DNA of 41,766 nt, from NCBI RefSeq assembly GCF_028292805.1, contig NZ_JAQGLS010000153.1, positions 1 through 41,766 on the forward strand, written 5' to 3'. The stretch's first letter is position 1, and each line of letters begins with the position of its first letter. The notes under the pieces were generated by a model, which did not search any database, was not told the DNA's origin, and was given only the letters and a program-made list of their open reading frames with translations. Made by a program: the position numbers and the translations under genes. Shown here in pieces: positions 34,161 to 40,561 of this stretch. The stretch is from Ramlibacter sp. GTDB taxonomy: Bacteria; Pseudomonadota; Gammaproteobacteria; Burkholderiales; Burkholderiaceae_C.

Positions 34161-37100
34161 TCACTCCGGTTCCGGCCTGGAGTCGCTCAGGTCCCGCAGG
34201 ATCTTCACGTAGCCCACGGCCTGATGGTCGTGGTTGCGCATCAGCATCATGGTTCCCGTGCCCCGGAACCGGCTGCCGTCCTTGCGCAGGTGCATGCGTT
34301 CGTCGGAGGCGCGGCCCTTGCGTCTTGCGGTGCGGCCTTCTTTTTCCGGGGCGCCGGCGGCGCGGTCCTCCGGGGTGAAGATCACGTCTGCGGACTGGCC
34401 CAGGATCTCCGCCTCGCAATAGCCCAGCAGCCGTTCGGCGCCGATGTTCCAGGTGCTTACCCGGCGGTCCAGGTCGGTCGAGAAGATTGCGTAGTCGAGC
34501 GCATTCTCGACCACCATCCGCAGCCGCTCTTCACTTTGGCGCAGCGCCTCGCTCGCGGCCCGCTGCGCCGAGATGTCACGGGCCGTCGCGGTGCCGGCGA
34601 TCACCCGGCCCTCGTTGTCGCGCACGGGGGAGACATTCAGCGCCACCGGCACCTCGCTGCCATCCTTGCGCCGCCGCACCGTCTCGTAATTCTCCCGGCT
34701 GCGGCCGTTTGCCATGTCTGAAATGATGTCGGCCTGGTCAGCCATCCGCCTGGGCGCCAGCATCGACATGGGCTGTCCGATCGCTTCGTCCGGCGTGTAG
34801 CCATACAGCTTGCGAGCGCCATTGTTCCAGCTCAGGATGGTCTGGTCCAGGGAAAAGCTGATGATCGCGTCGCTGGTGGAATCCACCACCGCGGACAGCC
34901 ACTGCCGCATCTCCTCGGCTTGCTTGCGCTCGCTGATGTCGATGAAGGTGAACACCACGCCGCCGATGCGATCGGCCATGGTGCGGTAGGGCATGAGGCG
35001 TGCCAGGTACCAGCCGCCATCGGGCCGGCCGACCTCGCGTTCCACCGGGACCAGCCGCTCCAGCACGCGGGCCGCGTCGGCCCCCAGCTGCGGGTAGTCC
35101 AGCCGGGAGCCCAGGTCAGTCAGCGGCCGGCCCACGTCGCTGGGAATCAGGTTGAACAGGGCCACGGCGGCCGGCGTGTAGCGCATGATCCGCATGTCCC
35201 GGTCGACGAACACGGTGGCGATGCTGGTGGCGTCCATCAGGTTGTGCAAGTCGCTGTTGGCATGGCTGAGCTGGGCCACGTTGCTTTTCAGCTCGCTGTT
35301 GACCGTGGTCAGTTCCTCGTTGATCGACTGCAGCTCCTCGCGACTGGTCTCCAGCTCCTCGGTGGCGGCGCGAAGTTCCTCGTTCATGGCCTGCAGTTCC
35401 TCGTTGCTCGCCTTGAGTTCTTCGGTCGAGGCTTCGAACTGCTCGACCGTCTCGCGCAGCTGCATCTTCAGCCGCTCGATTTCGGCGTCCAGGCGCCGCG
35501 CCATCGGGTCGGCCTCGGGCCGGTCCGTGCGGCGCTCGCCGGTGTCCCCGCCTTGTTGCAGCTCGAACAGCACCAGGAACATGGACTCGCCGATCTGGTG
35601 CGCCGGCACCACGCGCAGCGTGGCGACGACGGTGCCACCGGCCATTGGCATGCTCATGGGCGGCAGCTTGACTTCGGTGCCGTCCCGGGCCTGGTACAGG
35701 GCGGCGCGCAGCTCGATGCGCAACTGCGGCTGCAGCGCGCGCAACAGGTTCCGGCTGGGCTCGCCGCCGGCCATCTGCAGGAAGCGGCCGGCGCTGGGCG
35801 ACAGGTGCACGATGTCATGGTCGCCGTTGACAAGCACCGACGGCGGAGCCAGCCGCTCCAGCAACTGCAGGTGCATGTCGGCCCATGAAGCATGACCGGC
35901 AGCATCGCCTGGTCGCGCCACCACCGGCGGCGCCGGGCCCAGGCCCGGTGCAGGGTCCATGGCGTAGGCGCTGATGACGGGGCTGCGGGGTGAAGCCAGC
36001 TGCGCGTCGGGCGCGCGCCGCGCGGCTGCGCCGTCAGGCAGCGGTCGCGCCGGGCGCCGCGCCGGCCGCTGTGCGTAGATCCGATGGTTCTTGTCCACCA
36101 GCGCGAACAGCGGGTTGCCCTCGTCCACCGATTCCGATGCGCCCAGGAAAAGCTTGCCCCGCGGCACCAGGGCGAAATGCACGGTCTCGAGGATCCGCGC
36201 TTGGGCGTCACGGGTCAGGTAGATCAGCAGGTTGCGGCAGCTGACGAGGTCCAGCCGCGAGAACGGCGAATCGCGCAGCACGTCATGGACCGCGAACAGC
36301 ACCATTTCGCGCAACTCGCGTCGCACCCGGTAGCCGGCATGCTCCTTGACAAAGAAGCGGCGCAGCCGGTCCTCGCTGACGTCGGCGGCGATGGTCGCCG
36401 GATACAGGCCTTCGCGCGCGACCTGCACGGCGTGCTCGTCGAGGTCGGTGGCGAACACCTGCAGCATCGGGGGCGCCTCCAGCTCCCGCGCGTGCTCGGC
36501 GAGCAGCATTGCGATGCTGTAGGCCTCCTCGCCGGTGGCGCAGGCCATGGTCCAGACGCGGATGGCGTCGTTGGGTCCCTTGCCCTCGAACAGGGCCGGC
36601 AGCAGATGCAGCAGCGCCGTGAAGCATTCGGCGTCGCGAAAGAAGTTGGTGACGCTGATCAGCAGATCCTGCAGCAGCGCGACGCACTCGCCCGGCCGGG
36701 TCCGCAGCACCGTCAGATAGCCCTGCAGGTTGTCCACGCCGTTGACCTGCATGCGCCGGCCGATGCGGCGCAGCACCGTGGCACGCTTGTATTGCGAGAA
36801 GTCGCGATTGGTGCGGGTGCGCAGGAAGCTCAGCACGTCACGCAGGCGATCTTCGTCGGTGGCGCTTTGCGCGGCGGCCTCGGTCACCGGCTCCTCGGGC
36901 GGCAGCGCCACGTCATGCTCCAGCCGGAAGTAGGACAACAGGCGGGCCGGCATTTCCTGCACCGGCAACACCCAGTCGACCATGCCGGTGGAAATGGCGC
37001 AGCGCGGCATGCTTGCGTGCATCGCCTGGTCCGGATCCTGCGCCACCGTCAGGCCGCCGCGCTCCTTGACGCGCTTGATGCCGATGGCGCCGTCGCCATC

Positions 37101-37562
37101 CATGCCGGACAGCACGACGGCCGCCGCATGCGCGCCGTGGCTGTCGGCGAGCGTGCGGAAGAACACGTCGACCACCACGTGGTGCAGCCGTCCATCCGGA
37201 AGGTCGCCCAGCCGCAGGCGGCCGTCCTCGGACTGCAGCGTCTTGCCGGGCGGTATGACGTAGACGGTGTCTTCCTCCACCTTGAGGCTGCCGGCCACCT
37301 TGATGACCCGCATGCGCGTGCTGCGCTGGATCACGTCCGTGAGGATGCTGTCGTGGTCGCTGGCCAGGTGGATCACCACCACGAAGGCCAGGCCGGATCG
37401 CGGCGGCATGGTGGCGAAAAATGACTGCAGGGCCTCGATGCTGCCGGCGGAGCCGCCCAGGCCGACGACCGGAATCTTGCGGTAGCCGTGGCTGGGGACG
37501 ATGTTGTCGATGACGTCTGCCAGGTCCTGTTCGACGCCGTCCGGCCGGAGTTCAGCGGTCAT
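34161..37562 (-). CDS. CheB-CheR fusion with coiled coil and PAS domains
   Basis: 1133 residues. Order: CheB methylesterase (VVGLGGSAGSIEALQSFF near 33-50, VVLSGMDGDGAIGIKR near 150), CheR methyltransferase (RTNRDFSQYKRATVLRRIGR, MACATGEEAYSIAMLLAE, FATDLDEHAVQVAREG, LVSCRNLLIYL), a PAS-like region, a long coiled coil (ASTEELKASNEELQAMNEEL and on), then three PAS domains (VFVDRDMRIMRYT, WNNGARKLYGYTPDEAIGQP, STWNIGAERLLGYCEAEILG). It ends at the last PAS without a histidine kinase or GGDEF. Proteins of this type couple PAS signals to receptor-like methylation chemistry. It lies 24 bases downstream of a lone cheB. No MCP, CheA or CheW is in the window. Confidence 0.93.
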   Translation of the reverse strand: MTAELRPDGVEQDLADVIDNIVPSHGYRKIPVVGLGGSAGSIEALQSFFATMPPRSGLAFVVVIHLASDHDSILTDVIQRSTRMRVIKVAGSLKVEEDTVYVIPPGKTLQSEDGRLRLGDLPDGRLHHVVVDVFFRTLADSHGAHAAAVVLSGMDGDGAIGIKRVKERGGLTVAQDPDQAMHASMPRCAISTGMVDWVLPVQEMPARLLSYFRLEHDVALPPEEPVTEAAAQSATDEDRLRDVLSFLRTRTNRDFSQYKRATVLRRIGRRMQVNGVDNLQGYLTVLRTRPGECVALLQDLLISVTNFFRDAECFTALLHLLPALFEGKGPNDAIRVWTMACATGEEAYSIAMLLAEHARELEAPPMLQVFATDLDEHAVQVAREGLYPATIAADVSEDRLRRFFVKEHAGYRVRRELREMVLFAVHDVLRDSPFSRLDLVSCRNLLIYLTRDAQARILETVHFALVPRGKLFLGASESVDEGNPLFALVDKNHRIYAQRPARRPARPLPDGAAARRAPDAQLASPRSPVISAYAMDPAPGLGPAPPVVARPGDAAGHASWADMHLQLLERLAPPSVLVNGDHDIVHLSPSAGRFLQMAGGEPSRNLLRALQPQLRIELRAALYQARDGTEVKLPPMSMPMAGGTVVATLRVVPAHQIGESMFLVLFELQQGGDTGERRTDRPEADPMARRLDAEIERLKMQLRETVEQFEASTEELKASNEELQAMNEELRAATEELETSREELQSINEELTTVNSELKSNVAQLSHANSDLHNLMDATSIATVFVDRDMRIMRYTPAAVALFNLIPSDVGRPLTDLGSRLDYPQLGADAARVLERLVPVEREVGRPDGGWYLARLMPYRTMADRIGGVVFTFIDISERKQAEEMRQWLSAVVDSTSDAIISFSLDQTILSWNNGARKLYGYTPDEAIGQPMSMLAPRRMADQADIISDMANGRSRENYETVRRRKDGSEVPVALNVSPVRDNEGRVIAGTATARDISAQRAASEALRQSEERLRMVVENALDYAIFSTDLDRRVSTWNIGAERLLGYCEAEILGQSADVIFTPEDRAAGAPEKEGRTARRKGRASDERMHLRKDGSRFRGTGTMMLMRNHDHQAVGYVKILRDLSDSRPEPE

Positions 37563-37586
37563 TCGGTCCCCCTCGGTGGAGAAACA

Positions 37587-38588
37587 TTATGCGGGGCGCT
37601 GGCCCCCGGGAACGCTGCCCCTGGCGATGGCTTCGAGCGCGCGGATCTGCTCGCGCAGGCTGTCTGCCTGTGCCTCGCCCGCCGTCCACTGGCTCTGGTC
37701 GCCAAGGCCGCGGGCGACCCCGGCGCTGCGGCGCAGCAGCATCTCGCGCTCCCTCAGTATCCGGATGCTGCCCCACAAGGCGCTGTCGGCAGCGTCTGCC
37801 TGCAGGCTGATCAGCGTGCGGACGGAGAACGCATGGCCGGTGTGGCAGCGGTACCGCAGCGGCTTGCCTTCCTTGACTTCGGACAGCGTGCCGCCACAGT
37901 CCGGGCAGGTCAGGCAGGAGGGGATGGTGATGGCTGCCAGGTTGTCGAGAGTGGCCGCGTCCCGGTTGATTGCCACCTCGCGCGCCAGCCGCTCGGGCGC
38001 TGGCGGCAGCGGTTGCGGCCGGGCCCGCACCAGCCGCGCCAGCAGCGGGGCAATGTGGGCCAGGGGCACGCAATGGTCGACTTCGCAGGCCGCCAGCGCG
38101 CTGTAAGGCATCTCCGGCTCCACGGCTTCGGCCGGGTCCTGCACGACGGCGATGCCGCCGCAATCCTTGACCGCCGCCAGGCCGGCACTGCCGTCGTCGA
38201 GCTGGCCGGTCAGCACCACGCCGATCAGATTGGGACCCCAGGACAGCGCGGCGCTGCGGAACAGCGGGTCGATCGCCGGCCGGGCGTGGTTTTCCTTCGC
38301 GCCGTGCACCACGCGCAGGCGGTCACCTTCCAGCAGCAAGTGCCGGTCAGGCGGGGCGATGTAGAGCGTGCCTGCCGCGATGCGCTGACCGTCCTGGGCA
38401 TGGACGGCGTTGTTTGGGCGGCGATAGCGCAGCAGTTCCGGCAACAGGCTGGGGTGGGCGCCGACGTGTTGCACGACGCAGATCGGCGCGGGAAAGGAGG
38501 GCGGCAGCGCGCTCGTGATTTCCAGGAGCGCGCCGACGCCGCCGGTGGAGGCACCGATGACGACCACGTGGTTGAAAGAAGGATCCAT
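37587..38588 (-). CDS. CheB-type methylesterase with C-terminal zinc motif
   Basis: 333 residues from MDPSFNHVVVIGASTGGVGA. The catalytic triad is S14 (GASTGG), H41 (VVQHVGA) and D131/D132 (LTGQLDDGSAG). There is no receiver domain, unlike chemotactic CheB, so activity is not gated by CheA phosphorylation in the usual way. Residues about 225-265 form a zinc-binding module with CLTCPDCGGTL and RCHTGHAFS; the rest is helical. It precedes the CheB-CheR-PAS gene in a probable operon and may share its signalling target. Divergent from the small gene at 38688. Confidence 0.9.
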   Translation of the reverse strand: MDPSFNHVVVIGASTGGVGALLEITSALPPSFPAPICVVQHVGAHPSLLPELLRYRRPNNAVHAQDGQRIAAGTLYIAPPDRHLLLEGDRLRVVHGAKENHARPAIDPLFRSAALSWGPNLIGVVLTGQLDDGSAGLAAVKDCGGIAVVQDPAEAVEPEMPYSALAACEVDHCVPLAHIAPLLARLVRARPQPLPPAPERLAREVAINRDAATLDNLAAITIPSCLTCPDCGGTLSEVKEGKPLRYRCHTGHAFSVRTLISLQADAADSALWGSIRILREREMLLRRSAGVARGLGDQSQWTAGEAQADSLREQIRALEAIARGSVPGGQRPA

Positions 38589-38687
38589 CGACGAATTCTG
38601 AGCAGCCAAAGCACTTCCGTGCGTCGGACCCGGCCGCTTTTTTCTGCGGCATGCGCCACCGTGAACTGGAGCAGGTAAAGTCAACCC

Positions 38688-39032
38688 ATGTCCGCATCTC
38701 AGGGCTCGGCCCTCAACGCCGTCGCTTTCCAGCTGGCCGCCACGCTGGAGTCGTACGAGGAGGACGTCGGCCGGCTGATGCGCTCGCCGCTGGAGCCCGA
38801 CCTGTACCGGCGCGTCAGCCGGCACGTCGACCTGATGCGCATGTACGCGGCCTCTTTTCCTTCGCTGTCGGTCGCCTGGATCGAGGTGCTGATCCGCCAT
38901 TTCGAACTGACCCACGGCCTGTGGCGCGAGCAGAGCGGGCAGCCGGCTGAGCTCGAAGCACGGCTGCTGCACCTGCGCGCGGCGATCGCCCGGCTGCGCA
39001 TGCTCTGCCTGCGTGTGGTGGCGTCGTCCTGA
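38688..39032 (+). CDS. Hypothetical helical protein
   Basis: 114 residues from MSASQGSALNAVAFQLAA. All-helical, no signal peptide or membrane segment, ending LRMLCLRVVASS. It is divergent from the cheB operon with 99 bases between the starts. A weak GGAGCAGG lies about 10 bases upstream. No family recognised; small regulatory partners are often found next to such signalling genes. Confidence 0.65.
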   Translation: MSASQGSALNAVAFQLAATLESYEEDVGRLMRSPLEPDLYRRVSRHVDLMRMYAASFPSLSVAWIEVLIRHFELTHGLWREQSGQPAELEARLLHLRAAIARLRMLCLRVVASS

Positions 39033-39089
39033 TCTTGGGAGTCGACGGCGCCATCGAGCGCGTCAGGTGGTGGTCGGCCGGAAACGAGC

Positions 39090-39122
39090 AAGGGTCAGCC
39101 GGCTTGACCGGCTGACCCTTGT
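39090..39122. terminator. Perfect bidirectional hairpin terminator
   Basis: Stem CAAGGGTCAGCCGG / CCGGCTGACCCTTG with a short CTTGA-type loop, followed by TCT. It sits between the last chromosomal gene and the tRNA fragment, which on the minus strand would be transcribed towards it. Confidence 0.8.
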
Positions 39123-39128
39123 CTAAAG

Positions 39129-39175
39129 TGGTGGGTCCTGACAGATTCGAACTGTCGACCTACGGATTAGAGTCC
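39129..39175 (-). tRNA. 3' fragment of a tRNA (Arg-TCT-like): probable attachment site
   Basis: Read on the minus strand: CCA at the 3' end (39129-39131), discriminator A, acceptor strand AGGACCC (39133-39139), T arm GACAG-TTCGAAT-CTGTC (39140-39156), variable GACCT complement, anticodon 3' stem TCCGT (39162-39166) and the loop end CTAA. The fragment stops in the anticodon loop; the expected 5' stem ACGGA and the D arm and acceptor 5' strand (GGGTCCT) are absent. The loop is CTCTAA rather than the seven-base CTTCTAA of tRNA-Arg(TCT). Such 3' tRNA halves mark the host-side junction of integrated elements. The amino acid is inferred from the arm sequence and is not certain. Confidence 0.7.
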
Positions 39176-39218
39176 CTTGTCCCGCTTATTCATCCTTCCC
39201 GCAAGATCAACGATTTAC

Positions 39219-39529
39219 TTATGGGGTCGCCGGCTCGGGAGCCTGACGGATGGCTGCGGCACAGTGGTCCGTAGCCCAGTTGTAGGCGATGTCCTCGGCG
39301 GGGGCTGCATCCCTGGCCTCCACCTTTTCCGCTTCACACAGCCCCGCCGCATACTCCATGGCTGCTTTCCATGTGGCAAGCTGGATGGCGCGCATCTCGG
39401 CCGCGATGTCGGCGCCAGTGCGGGCTTCAAGCCACGCTTCCGGGTCTTCGGCCAGCCCTGGACCGCCTTGAGTTCATCGTCCCGGACCCGCCGCTTGCGC
39501 CCGTTGTTCTTGACCGAGAGGTGCTTCAC
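39219..39529 (-). pseudogene. Phage-like small gene with a frameshift
   Basis: A GTG at 39529 overlaps the stop of the upstream ORF as GTGA and gives VKHLSVKNNGRKRRVRDDEL and KAVQGW. One base of shift then continues as LAEDPEAWLEARTGADIAAE, MRAIQLATWKAAMEYAAGL and on to IRQAPEPATP, stopping at TAA 39219-39221. The two halves together make about 103 residues. An independent 58-codon ORF from the internal ATG at 39395 is also possible. No recognised family; the codon use and overlapping small genes look phage-like. Confidence 0.5.
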
Positions 39530-39642
39530 GCCCAGCGGGGGCAGGTTGACACATGCACTAGGGCTGCTGCATCCCCACGAGTCACCCCAGCCGCCTTGAT
39601 GGCGTCCTTGACTTGGTCGGGGGTAGGTGGCTGCAGTTCCAT
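39526..39642 (-). CDS. Small phage-like ORF, HTH-like N-terminus
   Basis: 38 residues: MELQPPTPDQVKDAIKAAGV, TRGDAAALVHVSTCPRWA. The sequence resembles the first two helices of small phage XRE-type proteins (ELTPEQVKAAI...GLTQAQAAALVHVS), cut short before the third helix. It overlaps the following ORF by four bases. Low certainty because of its size. Confidence 0.4.
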   Translation of the reverse strand: MELQPPTPDQVKDAIKAAGVTRGDAAALVHVSTCPRWA

Positions 39643-39679
39643 GACCCGAATACCATCCCACTTATTCAACGATTGCAAG

Positions 39680-40018
39680 TCACGGCCGCACGTTGTGCAT
39701 CTGTTTGAGCATCGAGCGCATGTCAGCCGCCACGTTACCGAGCCAGCTGTCAGCGTAAGCTTGGATGTTCCCCTTGGGATTCTTTACTGCGTACTCCCCG
39801 ACCACCGTAAAGTAAGCCTGTTCGCAGCGCCAGAGGGCGGCCGTAACAGCGCCGTTGACGCCTGCTTCGTTGAGGGGGAACGACGTTGGTGTGCTGTCTG
39901 CTAGACACTCCATGTAGGCCTGCTGTGCTTTCGTTGACTGCTGTGCTTTCGTTGACTGCTGTGCGTGGGTCGAGACGCCCAGCAGCGCCACGCATATGCC
40001 CATGATGATCTTCTTCAT
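39680..40018 (-). CDS. Small secreted protein with internal repeat
   Basis: 112 residues from MKKIIMGICVALLGVSTHAQ: a clear signal peptide. It is followed by QQSTKAQQSTKAQQAY, encoded by a direct repeat (unit GTGCTTTCGTTGACTGCT on the + strand, about 39924-39959). The mature domain has two Cys (MECLAD, WRCEQAYF) about 30 residues apart, which may form a disulfide. An in-frame ATG at 40138 would add a hydrophobic stretch (MLGLLAMLGLLVLMSG) but lacks a ribosome site. Gene function unknown; location and size fit phage or morons. Confidence 0.65.
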   Translation of the reverse strand: MKKIIMGICVALLGVSTHAQQSTKAQQSTKAQQAYMECLADSTPTSFPLNEAGVNGAVTAALWRCEQAYFTVVGEYAVKNPKGNIQAYADSWLGNVAADMRSMLKQMHNVRP

Positions 40019-40154
40019 GTCGCCATCGTAGCGTCCTTGATGAGTCTTGAAGGGGAAAAAAACAGGTGCCCACTGCCAGGGCCCCGACATGAGCACCAGC
40101 AGGCCCAGCATGGCCAGCAAGCCCAGCATGGCCCCCACTAGCCCACCTTGCGGA

Positions 40155-40190
40155 CTGCTAATCCGTTGTCCATACCTTACGAATCAAGCA
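40155..40190 (+). other. tRNA-like segment (anticodon arm and T-arm-like sequence)
   Basis: GCGGA-CTGCTAA-TCCGT forms a standard anticodon stem-loop (GCT would be the anticodon). About 15 bases on, CTT-ACGAATC-AAG resembles a weakened T arm. No D arm or acceptor stem can be fitted, so this is not a complete tRNA. It aligns with the 39129-39175 fragment over GGACT-CTAATCCGT and CGAATC. Confidence 0.35.
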
Positions 40191-40407
40191 CTTAGCTCAG
40201 TGTGGTGCCAGCTGGTGCCCCTGGTGGTGCCGTGTGGTGGCCCTGGAGGGCAGTCCTTGCGGGTGCCTGCGGCGGCCAGATCGAGGCCCCCACGGGGGGA
40301 AATCCGGGCTGGGCGATGATCCGATACCCTCTCAGATGCTTGAGGAAAACATCGGGGACCCCACTCGGCTCCCTCAAGACCATCGTCTAAACCGACACCC
40401 TTGCCCC

Positions 40408-40444
40408 CAAGGGAATCTTAAAGATGAACCTATGGGGTTCTCCT
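40408..40444 (+). repeat. Imperfect direct repeat A in the phage intergenic region
   Basis: CAAGGGAATCTTAAAGA, then GAACC-TATGG-GGTTC (hairpin), then TCCT. Partner copy at 40471-40505. Confidence 0.65.
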
Positions 40445-40470
40445 ACTAGTACTACTACTTCTATCATCTA

Positions 40471-40505
40471 CAAGGGAACCTTAGAGAGAACCTTGTGGTT
40501 CACCT
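40471..40505 (+). repeat. Imperfect direct repeat B in the phage intergenic region
   Basis: CAAGGGAACCTTAGAGA, then GAACC-TTGT-GGTTC (hairpin), then ACCT. Starts 63 bases after copy A. A separate 12-bp tandem repeat GTAGGTGCTCCT / GTAGGTGCCCCT follows at 40507-40530. Confidence 0.65.
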
Positions 40506-40561
40506 TGTAGGTGCTCCTGTAGGTGCCCCTAGCGGGTGCCTTGGATTGATGGTCTATTTTG

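Larger units (their letters stand above)
40019..40561. other. 543-base phage-type intergenic region
   Basis: No convincing gene. It contains a tRNA-like segment (40155-40190), GGTGCC-rich low-complexity DNA (40200-40260), two imperfect copies of a 36-base repeat with internal hairpins (40408-40444 and 40471-40505), a (TAC)n stretch and a 12-bp tandem repeat (40507-40530). Local A+T content is higher than in the flanking chromosome. It probably carries phage promoters or regulatory structures. Confidence 0.5.

Noticed and set aside
39215-39661. A continuous 148-codon minus-strand frame
   Set aside because: Only its middle (KHLSVKNNGRKRRVRDDEL) looks coding; the ends are basic, Pro-rich shadow sequence, and neighbouring frames give better small ORFs.
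40408-40530. CRISPR array
   Set aside because: Only two imperfect copies with internal hairpins, and no third repeat at the same spacing.
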